Source: JBBQVS01 sp964250805
GTDB taxonomy: Bacteria > Chloroflexota > Ktedonobacteria > Ktedonobacterales > Ktedonobacteraceae
NCBI GenBank assembly: GCA_964250805.1
Contig: CAXUHG010000009.1
Coordinates: forward strand, 1 to 64,000
Direction of reading: 5' to 3'
Length of the DNA stretch: 64,000 bases
Under the pieces are notes generated by a model. It was not told the origin of the DNA and ran no database searches. It worked only from the letters and a program-made list of their open reading frames with translations. The first letter of the stretch is position 1. Every line of letters begins with the position of its first letter. This document shows positions 7,258-16,700 of this stretch, in pieces. Made by a program: the position numbers and the translations under genes.

Positions 7258-10048
7258 GATACGAACGCTAGCCTTCCGCCTGAGTTCTGAAGCCAACGCT
7301 TCGGCAGCCTATGTGGCACACCCGTTTTGGGTATTGAGTCTGCCTGAACCACTGAAGCGCGCCATTCGCGAAACGCTTGCTCTCGCATTAGACAGAAATG
7401 CCGAGGAGACGCGTCTACCGATCAGTGTGCTCAATAAAGTCGTACGGCTCTTACTCCCCGATGTGACGGGTATTCTTACTGATGCTGATCGAGCGGGCAA
7501 TCGCCCTTGGCTCTACGCAACGGTGTATCCTGAGGATAAGCAGAGAGAACCAGCGAACAGGACAGCAATGCGACGTATTCTCGCTGCGTGGATACGTGAG
7601 GCGCTGCATCCAAAGGTTAATCAGCAGAGCCGTGAAGACTTGGTCAAGCAGATCGTCGAGCGGGACCTCACGTGGCAGTACGAGCAGATGAATCTCACCT
7701 CCTGGACGACCGCAGACAACAAGACGGCACGCCCGTATGTGAAGGATTCTCCTTACAATGGCTTTGTCTTACTTCCAGACGTCGCAGCGGCACGCATTGC
7801 TTCAAAAAGCTTCACCTGGGGGTCTCAGACGCTGACCTTTCGTCGCGCTCCACGCAATCCCGGGCGCTCCGGCACCGAATTAATCTCGTGGCCTCCTCTC
7901 TACTTAGAAGGAGAGGAGTGGCCCAGTTCGGTCGTGTTGACGCTCACTTTACAAACTGTCCCCTTTCAATCATTTCCAGAACTTCATTGTGACATTAGCA
8001 TGCGCCGTTGGCTTGGAACACCAACCCGTATTCGCGGGAAGGCTGAGACGAGCATTTACTTACTGGATAGTGTCCCTTGGATTGAAGGAACACAGCACAG
8101 TCATTGTTTTCAAGTAGCTCCGGCAGCATGGGAATATCTTCCTCCCGAGAAGAGGGACTCAAGTGGTGAGGAGTTTGCATTTAGCTGGAGTAGCGATCTC
8201 GCAGCCCTGCTCAATCGACTTCATCCAGTAACACCGCTTCCTAGCCCGCAACACATCAGGGACAATCCGCAGCAGTATATTCGCCGTTCTCAAAAAAGAG
8301 GCTCATCAGAACTAGAGGCGGCAATTGTGTATCGTCCCAGCATGGTCCCATCTCATAAAATTGGTACCGGAATGATGCCGCGTGATCGATACGGATTCAC
8401 CGAGCAGCTTGCTGCCGCACTGGAACCAGAACTCGTCTTCACACCTGCCTATCAACGGCTGATAGGGATACAAAAACATGCAAATCCGTTCTTTCCGACG
8501 ACATCGACGAAAAAGAAGTCTCTTCAAGAGATGGGAGAGAAAGAAGCACTCGCACAGCTACAAATGGAAAGACGCCTCACGCTTGGAAGAGGGGCGGCAC
8601 AAGTCACAATAGAAATTTGGTGGCAAAGTACAGAGATACTTCAAGCACTGCGTCAGGCGATTCAGGAACTCTTTGGATATCCGCTCGACAAAGAGAATGG
8701 CTTTGTGCTGGCGACACCAGAAGTGAGTCTCACAGTACAAAGCCAGCCTCTTGGAGTCTTTGGTGCTGCACTACAAGTGGCTTCTGGAAGTCGAGAAATG
8801 TTCTATGATCGGTACCGTGATGCGCTCATCGAGCGAGTCGAGCGTTTCACGGCCTCAGCAGATATCCCGGCGATACGAGGACGTGTGCTAACGGTAGTGG
8901 AACTGGCTGGTGCTGAGGCGTTTCGCGATAACGATCCCAAACCAGCGATAAAAATTGGGTTTGGAAAAAAAGTGCGAATGGTCCAAAACATCACACCGCT
9001 TCCTGCTGATATGGATGACCTCCCTCCATTTGTTCAGGAGCAAGAACGCAACGCATTGCCAGAGCGCGCCAAGGCTGCTATACGCGACTTGGTACGTCAA
9101 GCTGGTGTTCTGGGAAGTCTTCCTAAAATCCAATCTCTTGCGTCACAAAAAGGAAAGCAAGGGGTGGAACTGCATGTTCCTGAGCCGCTTCATTATCTCG
9201 GTGTGTGGATGATTAAGCAGTACAGAAAAAGCAGCGCGACACATCTGGCGACACGTCTTCCAGTTGTCGTCCATATGGCGTCGAATTCCTATAGTGTGCA
9301 GGTGATCGCTCCCGGATTTCGGGACTGGATGACGTATTCCGATGCCTCGCTCGCCTTACTGAACGGACAAGGACGTAGTGTCCAAAAGCCGGAAGAGTTC
9401 CATCGCTTCCTTCGAGAGACGTTCTCGCGGTGTCTTCTGCCCTTCGGGGATACAATCCTCTTCTGTGATGCCCATAATCTTCGCAGTCAGTGGTGGCAGT
9501 GGCTGCAAAACGAGCATATCACCCAGGCTCTTCCTCCGTTCTTTGAGCAATTTCCGAAAGTGCGCATTGTCCGAGTGCGCAAGGGTATCCAGGAGCTTCC
9601 AGAGTGGTTTGCTCGAGAGGAGATGAAGCAGTATGGTTTGTCTCAAGGCGTCTTTGCTCTCAAAGAAAATAATCATGTGTTTGCCTGTGTGCAGGCGAAG
9701 CCCGCGACAGCAAAGCAGAGCAATCAAACGTCAAAGGTGTCTTCACGAACGAAAGAAAAAAGGACAGGAGAACTCGTGAAAGTAGACCCAGAGCCAGGCT
9801 CCTACGCGTGGAACCCCGGCATCGTTGAAATGACCGTCTCCTGTGCAGATGCGAGCGATGCCTTCATGAGCGCTGTAGTAGGCAACGAGTTACGGGCACA
9901 ATTCGCACCTCAGAGTGCTGCACCCACGCTGCTTCCTCTTCCACTCCATTTAGCGTCCCTCCTTGATGAATACGTCTTGCCATTGAGAAAAGGGCAGCAA
10001 GTGTATACAGCGACAAGTGAAATCGTAGAAGATGAACAAGACGAGTAA
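7241..10048 (+). CDS. pPIWI-RE protein (prokaryotic PIWI/Argonaute-like)
   Basis: A 935-residue protein. The ATG at 7241 (MANNSEIRTLAF) follows GATGGAG and overlaps the helicase stop by 17 bases. The N-terminal half matches the style of the pPIWI-RE N-terminal domain (PYNGFVLLPDV, WPSSVVLTLTLQTVPF). A MID-like region lies around 370-560. The C-terminal RNase H-like region contains RIVRVRKG near 770, QGVFALKENNHVFACVQAKP near 803, WNPGIVEMTV near 857, and the family-typical LPLPLHLASLLDEY near 898. This class was named for conserved Arg and Glu residues in the PIWI domain; the E of GIVEMTV is a candidate for the Glu. The predicted role is nucleic-acid-guided recognition, perhaps of RNA-DNA hybrids, with the nuclease and helicase partners. 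A hairpin-like terminator follows the gene. Confidence 0.85.
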   Translation: MANNSEIRTLAFRLSSEANASAAYVAHPFWVLSLPEPLKRAIRETLALALDRNAEETRLPISVLNKVVRLLLPDVTGILTDADRAGNRPWLYATVYPEDKQREPANRTAMRRILAAWIREALHPKVNQQSREDLVKQIVERDLTWQYEQMNLTSWTTADNKTARPYVKDSPYNGFVLLPDVAAARIASKSFTWGSQTLTFRRAPRNPGRSGTELISWPPLYLEGEEWPSSVVLTLTLQTVPFQSFPELHCDISMRRWLGTPTRIRGKAETSIYLLDSVPWIEGTQHSHCFQVAPAAWEYLPPEKRDSSGEEFAFSWSSDLAALLNRLHPVTPLPSPQHIRDNPQQYIRRSQKRGSSELEAAIVYRPSMVPSHKIGTGMMPRDRYGFTEQLAAALEPELVFTPAYQRLIGIQKHANPFFPTTSTKKKSLQEMGEKEALAQLQMERRLTLGRGAAQVTIEIWWQSTEILQALRQAIQELFGYPLDKENGFVLATPEVSLTVQSQPLGVFGAALQVASGSREMFYDRYRDALIERVERFTASADIPAIRGRVLTVVELAGAEAFRDNDPKPAIKIGFGKKVRMVQNITPLPADMDDLPPFVQEQERNALPERAKAAIRDLVRQAGVLGSLPKIQSLASQKGKQGVELHVPEPLHYLGVWMIKQYRKSSATHLATRLPVVVHMASNSYSVQVIAPGFRDWMTYSDASLALLNGQGRSVQKPEEFHRFLRETFSRCLLPFGDTILFCDAHNLRSQWWQWLQNEHITQALPPFFEQFPKVRIVRVRKGIQELPEWFAREEMKQYGLSQGVFALKENNHVFACVQAKPATAKQSNQTSKVSSRTKEKRTGELVKVDPEPGSYAWNPGIVEMTVSCADASDAFMSAVVGNELRAQFAPQSAAPTLLPLPLHLASLLDEYVLPLRKGQQVYTATSEIVEDEQDE

Positions 10049-10054
10049 ATCAAC

Positions 10055-10076
10055 GCTTATCAAGGAAGAGATAAGC
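10055..10076 (+). terminator. Weak hairpin after the pPIWI-RE operon
   Basis: GCTTATC (10055-10061) pairs with GATAAGC (10070-10076) around an 8-base loop, 7 bases after the stop codon. The stem is short and AT-rich and the following TAGTTGTTTG is only moderately T-rich, so its strength as a terminator is doubtful. Confidence 0.35.
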
Positions 10077-10123
10077 TAGTTGTTTGTCATGATTATCAGT
10101 AGGTCTTTAAGTCACCCTCTACC

Positions 10124-10197
10124 ACGTATACGACGAACCCATTAATAGCATTTGGAGTACGTCGTATACGGTTTATCAGAAGCCAATATACGGCGTA
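10124..10197. repeat. Core-like inverted and direct repeats before the recombinase genes
   Basis: CGTATACGACG at 10124-10134 is repeated exactly as its reverse complement, CGTCGTATACG, at 10160-10170. A near copy, ATATACGGCG, lies about 20 bases further on. The arrangement of two inverted arms plus one extra half site directly before a tyrosine recombinase gene resembles recombinase core or accessory binding sites, but it could equally be an operator for the operon. Confidence 0.5.
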
Positions 10198-10219
10198 GAA
10201 AACATGTCGAAGGTGATAA

Positions 10220-11302
10220 GTGAAGGTTCAAAGATTTCTTTCAGAAGATGAAGGTCACATGGGATGGACGGTCATCGACGATAACTACCTTCCCATTCAA
10301 CCTATCCAAGAGTTCCTAACGTATTTAAAACACTTGGAACGATCTCCACATACGATACGAGCTTACGCACATCATTTGCGGTTATTTTGGGAGTATCTAA
10401 GTACAATTCGGACTTCATGGACTGTTGTTGGATTGAGCGAATTAGCTGACTTCGTAGCTTGGCTCCGCAATCCTCAACTGGGTCTTCTCTCGCTGCAAGA
10501 AATGCTCGCTAAACGGAGTGAAGCCACCGTCAACGTTATTCTTGCTGCTGTCACTATGTTTTACGATTACCACGAGCGCATAGGAAATGTTGAGTCACCA
10601 CTGTATCGCTCATCTGGATATGCTAAACGCTCCTACAAAGGCTTTTTACATCATATTACGAAGGGTAAGCCTGTTCAAACACGTCTTCTCAAACTGAAAA
10701 CACCTCGACGTATCCCTCGCACCTTAACGTCTCATGAGGTGGAACAACTAATAGACGCATGTCATCGTCTGCGTGATAAGTTTCTCATAAGTTTTCTCTA
10801 TGAAACTGGCATGAGAATTGGGCAAGTATTAGGGCTTCGCCATGAAGATATTCATTCTTGGGATAATCTTATTCGTGTTGTTCCTCGTAACGATAATGCG
10901 AATGGAGCACGAGCAAAAACAAGAGAACCGTACAGTATCCATGTTTCATCAGCATTGATGACATTGTACACAGATTATCTCATTTATGAATTTGATGAGA
11001 CAGAGAGCGATTACGTCTTTGTAAATTTGTGGGAGGGAGAAATTGGACGTGCCATGACCTATGAAGCGGTGAGGGACCTGTTTCATCGGATCGGTCGGAA
11101 GAGCAATATTCAAGCTCATCCTCATCTTCTTCGGCATACTCACGCTACCAAGTTGCTTCAGAATGGGATGGATGCCACGTATGTGCAAAAACGCTTAGGA
11201 CATGCCAATGTTCAGACGACGATCTCAACATATGCACATTTAACTGATGATGACCTCAATCGAGCGTATCAACACTACGTTGAAATGAGAGGTCAGGAAT
11301 GA
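10220..11302 (+). CDS. tnpA: Tn554-type tyrosine recombinase TnpA
   Basis: A 360-residue site-specific tyrosine recombinase starting at GTG 10220, with GAAGG 6 bases upstream. The N-terminal SAM-like DNA-binding domain includes FLTYLKHLERSPHTIRAYAH. The catalytic domain carries the Arg in ETGMRIGQVLGL, HLLRH, the GHANVQTT box and the nucleophile Tyr in STYAHL. Length and position match Tn554 TnpA (361 residues), and the two following genes match TnpB and TnpC in size and order. The stop overlaps the next start (ATGA). In Tn554 the three proteins together insert the element at one preferred site without terminal inverted repeats. Confidence 0.9.
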   Translation: MKVQRFLSEDEGHMGWTVIDDNYLPIQPIQEFLTYLKHLERSPHTIRAYAHHLRLFWEYLSTIRTSWTVVGLSELADFVAWLRNPQLGLLSLQEMLAKRSEATVNVILAAVTMFYDYHERIGNVESPLYRSSGYAKRSYKGFLHHITKGKPVQTRLLKLKTPRRIPRTLTSHEVEQLIDACHRLRDKFLISFLYETGMRIGQVLGLRHEDIHSWDNLIRVVPRNDNANGARAKTREPYSIHVSSALMTLYTDYLIYEFDETESDYVFVNLWEGEIGRAMTYEAVRDLFHRIGRKSNIQAHPHLLRHTHATKLLQNGMDATYVQKRLGHANVQTTISTYAHLTDDDLNRAYQHYVEMRGQE

Positions 11303-13149
11303 CTATGAGTACTGAAGCGATTATCTGGACAGAAACAAAACTGCAAGTCTTACAGAAACAACTCCAAGGGTTTTGGGAGCAGGATGAATGGAATTTATCT
11401 GAATGCCCTCTTACAAACGAGGAACCTAGTCTAAGAACGCTGCGGTTTACTTGTACATCGCCTTCGCTCAATCTTGAACTCAAGTATGCATACTGGAAGA
11501 AAATGGCTTCCGGGGCGTGGTCGATGAAAAATGGTTCGGTAACATTCCTAGCCGTATTTATTGCATGGCTCAATCAAGTGGCTCCACAAGAGCGGTCCCT
11601 TTTGCAACGGAGCTTAAGGCAATGGGAAACCTCCTTGTGTTCTTACTTGGTAGCGCAAGGGACGCTTCAGGAACACTTTACAACCTATCTCAACGGTTCG
11701 CAATCCCCTCGTCAACAGCAAGTTACTGACCCTCGTATCCCTGCTTTTCGCCAAGTATACCGCATTCTCCAAGAGGTGTATGATGATCGAGCGGAATATG
11801 AGAAAGATATTTGGGATCTACGCAAACTGAGCCTCTCCCTCAACACTTCTCAATCCACATACAAACTCAACTTCTCCTTGATCGAGCAACCATGGCTTCG
11901 ACAGGCTGCAAAAAGTTATCTCCATTACTGTCTGGCGACTTCGGCAACAGCGAGTTGCTTTACTCGGATCATTGCCATTCGGAGATTTTCTACCTTTTTG
12001 AGCAAGTTTCATCCGTCTCTTCAATCCGTAGCCGTAACGCGCCCACTTCTCCTTGAATATATTGGGTATTTGATGCAAAGAGGCTTAAGTGTAGAATCTA
12101 GAAAAGAATATCTGCTTCTTCTGAGAACCTTTCTAGACCTTGCTCAGCAAGAGGGATGGATGCGCTTGGCAGAGCAGCGGCTTATCTATGATGAAGATAT
12201 CCCAGTGCGTAGGAAGCGACAACCTCGCTTCATTCTGCAGGGCATTCTCGACCAGCTCCACCAACATATGGCGGCACTTGATTCTGCTATCTTGCGTATG
12301 CTCTTAATTCTCGAAGAATGTGGAATGCGTATTAGTGAGCTGTGTACCATGCCTCTGAACTGTCTCATGCAGGATGCGACTGGGGATTGGTTCTTACGCT
12401 ATTACCAGTCAAAAATGAAGAAAGAGCACAGCATTCCCATATCAAGGGAAGTGGTTGCTGTGATCCAAGAACAACAACAGGTAGTCCGAGTACGATGGGA
12501 AACAGCTGTCAGTTATCTTTTTCCCTCCGAGAAAGGCCGCCCGCTCAAGCAAGTAGTCTTTCTCAATGCCCTCAATCGTTTAGCCTATCAAAAGCAGATT
12601 TGTGATGAGACTGGTCGCCTGCATCGCTTTCAGCCACACCAATTTCGCCATACTGTAGCAACAAGAATGGTCAATAATGGCGTCCCTATTCAAATCGTTC
12701 AACGCTACCTCGGGCATGAGTCCCTCGTCATGACTCAGCGGTATGCAGAAATTCACGATCAAACACTCAAAGAAGAATTTGCCAAGTTTCGGGGAAAAGT
12801 TGTCGATAGTGTTGGAAAGGTGATTGAACAAGAGGGACACATGGATTCGCTAGATATGCAATGGTTCAAGAAGAATGTTCTTGCCCAATCCTTGCCCAAT
12901 GGCTATTGCGCTCTCCCCATTGTTGCTGGTCCCTGTCCACACGCTAATGCATGCCTAACATGTGTTCACTTCCGAACAGATGCCAATTTCTTACTCATGC
13001 ACAAATCCCAATTACAAGAGACACATCATTTGATCCAGGTGGCTCGTACTCATGGGTGGCAACGCCAGATCGAAATGAATGAAAAAGTTGTATTGAACTT
13101 AGAGGGTATTATTACCACTTTGGAGAAGAGTGATGACCCATCAACGTAA
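11299..13149 (+). CDS. tnpB: Tn554-type tyrosine recombinase TnpB
   Basis: A 616-residue recombinase, close to Tn554 TnpB (630). It has a long N-terminal region, then a core-binding domain (YLHYCLATSATASCFTRI). The catalytic domain includes the Arg in EECGMRISELCTMPL, HQFRHTVATRM, LGHESLVMTQRYAEI with the nucleophile Tyr, and a C-terminal cysteine cluster (CPHANACLTC) that is typical of this subgroup and probably binds zinc. It starts inside the tnpA stop codon and its end overlaps tnpC by 20 bases, so the three genes form one translationally coupled operon. Confidence 0.9.
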   Translation: MTMSTEAIIWTETKLQVLQKQLQGFWEQDEWNLSECPLTNEEPSLRTLRFTCTSPSLNLELKYAYWKKMASGAWSMKNGSVTFLAVFIAWLNQVAPQERSLLQRSLRQWETSLCSYLVAQGTLQEHFTTYLNGSQSPRQQQVTDPRIPAFRQVYRILQEVYDDRAEYEKDIWDLRKLSLSLNTSQSTYKLNFSLIEQPWLRQAAKSYLHYCLATSATASCFTRIIAIRRFSTFLSKFHPSLQSVAVTRPLLLEYIGYLMQRGLSVESRKEYLLLLRTFLDLAQQEGWMRLAEQRLIYDEDIPVRRKRQPRFILQGILDQLHQHMAALDSAILRMLLILEECGMRISELCTMPLNCLMQDATGDWFLRYYQSKMKKEHSIPISREVVAVIQEQQQVVRVRWETAVSYLFPSEKGRPLKQVVFLNALNRLAYQKQICDETGRLHRFQPHQFRHTVATRMVNNGVPIQIVQRYLGHESLVMTQRYAEIHDQTLKEEFAKFRGKVVDSVGKVIEQEGHMDSLDMQWFKKNVLAQSLPNGYCALPIVAGPCPHANACLTCVHFRTDANFLLMHKSQLQETHHLIQVARTHGWQRQIEMNEKVVLNLEGIITTLEKSDDPST

Positions 13150-13471
13150 CACAAGTGGATTACGTCAAAGCGCGCAATCGCGACATCAACAGGCAGTTCA
13201 GAGAGTAGAGGAGGGTATCGCTCGCTTATTACAGGAGGGAAGGTCAATCAACTTCAATATCGTTGTTGCAACGGCCAAAGTTTCTACCGCTTGGCTCTAT
13301 CGAATGCCTGAGATACGACAGCGCATTGAACACTTGAGACAACAACCTCATGCCAACTCCACGATCCCTTCAAAAGGCAAAGCCTCTGATGCTTCAAAGA
13401 ATGCTATGCTGACTACACTCAGGAACAAGATGAAGGTTCTGGAGACCGAAAATCAAGAACTCAAGCACTAA
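13130..13471 (+). CDS. tnpC: Tn554-type TnpC with an early stop
   Basis: A 113-residue basic and coiled-coil protein (SRHQQAVQRVEEGIARLL, then KVSTAWLYRMPEIRQRI, then a heptad-like tail LRNKMKVLETENQELKH). It matches the small accessory protein TnpC of Tn554 (125 residues). After the TAA at 13469 the same frame continues LEVIYGQILTKKDDYGP before the next stop. That is the kind of tail expected of this family, so a CAA-to-TAA change has probably removed about 17 residues. TnpC helps orient and stimulate transposition in Tn554, so the element may be less active. Confidence 0.72.
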   Translation: MMTHQRNTSGLRQSAQSRHQQAVQRVEEGIARLLQEGRSINFNIVVATAKVSTAWLYRMPEIRQRIEHLRQQPHANSTIPSKGKASDASKNAMLTTLRNKMKVLETENQELKH

Positions 13472-13706
13472 CTCGAAGTTATTTACGGACAGATCCTTAC
13501 AAAAAAAGATGACTATGGTCCTTGAGTATTACTAGAAAGAAATATCACATTAAAGAGTGGCCTAGCTCAACTTCAATATGAAGTGACGCTACAACATCGT
13601 GGACGGATGTGATATGATTTCCGACAGAGAGTTCCTTGCGCATGCTCAGACTCTGTTGATAGTATTCACTGCGTCCTCTTCTCTCTGGTTAGCAAGGGCC
13701 ACTACT

Positions 13707-16700
13707 ATGGAAACTGCGAGTGGAATAGATACGGCGGACCTTTTCTTTGAAAAAGTAGTTTCGTCCTTCGTAGACGAGCCAGATTTCGTCAACCGACAGT
13801 GGCTGAACGACCAGATCGCTGCTGCCCTTGAGAAGCCTGACTGTCGCTACCTGCTCCTAACGGGTGAACCGGGGGCAGGAAAAACGGGGATCGCAGCTTC
13901 ACTAGCACGAGAACATCCTGATTGGCTGCGTTACTTCATCCGCCGTGACAGTTGGACACCTCTCAGCGGGCGTGATATTCGCTCGTTCTTGTTCTCGCTA
14001 GGACACCAGCTTGCCGCGAGGAGGCCCTCGCTCTTCCAACCAGCTAACCTCGAAATCGTCGTCAACCAGCGGATCGACATGCTGTCAAGCAGCGGGCAGG
14101 TCGTCGGGATACACATCGATGACTTACAGGTATCGCCCTTCTTTCAAACTGCCCTACGGGTGACACAGCAGGTCGGCGAGGTGAGAGGTTCGCTCACGGG
14201 TATTGCTGTGAAGACGACTCAGGTTGAGCCACGCCTCCTCGATCCCGACAACCTCCAGTATCTTGCTCTCCTTGACCCTGCTAAGGTACTCCTAGCCGAG
14301 GATCCCAACACTCATATCGTGGTCCTGGTCGATGGTCTTGACGAGATCGCAGAAGAAAGGAGCTTGCTTGACTGGCTGGCGAACAGTCCCGAATTGCCAG
14401 ATAACGTGCGCTTTGTCCTCACATCCCGTCCTCACGCGTCTCTACACCCACTCATGAGCCGACGTGCTAGGTCACTAGTGCATCTTCGGGTCGAGCCTGG
14501 GAGTGTTCAGGTTCGCCATGATCTCACCACTTATGTCAGTCGCGTCGTTGCTGAGTCTTCGATCACCGAAGCACTAGCAAGCGGAGGTGTCACATCTGCC
14601 GAGTTCGTCCGCCAGAGTGTGGAGAAGTCCGATGGGAACTTCGCCTATCTGGTCGCCTACTCCCGGGCCTTGCGCGAAGCGGTGAAGCGACAAGATACAG
14701 CTACATGCTTCCGCCTCTTGCAATTCGCCGATATTCCCTCTGGACTCAACGATCTCTATAGCTTCTTCCTTGATCTGCTCAAAAGAGACATCGAACAGCT
14801 TGGCACGCTGGAGGTCCAAGCATCGCTCTCGGCCACTGACCGTGCAGTTCTGGCTTGGGAGGGAGTGGGTCAGGCCATCCTGGGAGTACTGGCTGTCGCT
14901 CGGGAACCTCTTACCGTCGAGCAGATCGCACGTTTCGGGGACATCCGCGTTTGGCCCCGCCACCTTCACAATGTGATGGCACGCCTCACCCAGTTTCTCG
15001 ATCAAGAAGCTAGCGGGTACCGCTTGTTTCACACCTCGTTCACCGAATTCCTCACAGCTCCGACCACCAGAGAGCGGCGACCGTCCAGTGCTGTCTATCC
15101 CTCCGAATGGAACGAGCGGATAGTGCGCTCCTATCGGCAAGATACGCCCAGGTGGATCGAGATAGAGTGGAGCAGAGTTGACCGCTATGGGCTTCTGCAC
15201 ATTGCGGATCATCTGGTAGCACTTGGTTCATCGGCTGCTGCCGAGGTGGTCGAACTGGTCAACCCTGATGTTAGACGAGCCATGCTCTCCTTGTTTAAGA
15301 CTGACAGCCAATTCCAGCGCACCATCGACCAAGCTCTTGAGCAGACGGTGACAAGCTCTAATCTCTCGGAATCGCTTCCCACAATTATCGGCCTGAGTAC
15401 CGTTCGGGTCGGGATTCAAGAGCAGAGTCAGCAGGTGACTCCGGCGGTACTTGGTCTTATGGCCCGTCTCGGTAAAATAGACACCGCCCTCGAGTACCTG
15501 GGCATCATGGGTGCATCTATGCAGCGTTTCCAGGGCCTGCATCAGGTCCGCCTGCATGCTTCCCCATCTGATCTCAATAGGGTCGGGGCCTTGGCTGATC
15601 TCGACCGACTCGTCCAATACGCCCTAGATATCCGACCAGGGCGACCATTTATGCCTGAACGACGCAACGCGCTCAGGATTGCAGCCGTTGAACTCGCTCC
15701 GCAGGACCTCACCCAGGCACTGCGTTTGGCTGATCTGTGTGAAGAGGAAGGCAAAACGGAGATCCACGATGGCGTCCTTGCAGTTGCTGCACGCTTTACA
15801 GCGCTAGCGTCGGTAGGAAAACTCATACGCAAGATGGATTCCAACCGTGCTGCAGCTTATATAGAGGCGGCGCAACGTCCTCTTGGTACGAGAGGACACA
15901 AGTACGAGCGCAGACATCTCCTCGAACAGGCTGAGGCAGAGATGGAAAGAGATTCTTCCCAAGTTACCCCATCTCTATTAGCTCGGCTCACTGTAGCATG
16001 GGCACCCCTCAACCAGACTCACGCTCTTGCCTCTCTGAGCAATCTACGGGCACTGGTTGGTCTTCCTGCTGGTGAGAAGATACCGGAAACACTCCCATAT
16101 GCTGGCACAATGGAAGACAGTGCCTTCAGTCAACTAAGGGGGGAACTGGGGGAACTCGTTGTGGCTGCCGAGGTCCTCAGAACATACGCTCCACTGATAG
16201 CGAAGGTGCTACTCGAACACGTCAGTCGCACACCCGTCGATTTTTCATCATGTGACGTTCTTCCACATGTGGCAGAGCTTTGGGCGGCCTGGGGTGAGTA
16301 TAGCATGTGTTGGCTGGTCGTCAATAGATTGTTGGCCTTTGAACGGAGACTCGGCTGGTTCGGACCAGCAAAGGAGATCACAAGGCTCGCAACTCTGCTC
16401 GTTCCGTTCGATAGGGCTGAGGCGATATCGCTCGTAGACGAGGCCTTCCGCATGATCGAGGCCGCGTTTGACCCCAATGAGACGCTCAAGCAAGACCAGA
16501 TCAACTCAGCTCTCTCCGGTATGGTGATGTCGCTGTTGTCCTGGGACACTGAGCACGCACTGAAAGCTGCCCGTTGGATCACCTACACTCGCTGGATTGA
16601 GGGATCGTCGGAGGTGTCTACCAACAACCAACCCGACGCACTTGCCCTGATCGGCCTGTCAATTGCTGACACACACCCCACTCATGCGCAAGACCTCCTC

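Noticed and set aside
14574..15212. 212-residue open frame on the minus strand
   Set aside because: It lies entirely inside the NACHT gene on the other strand and has no motif or ribosome binding site; a shadow frame caused by higher G+C.
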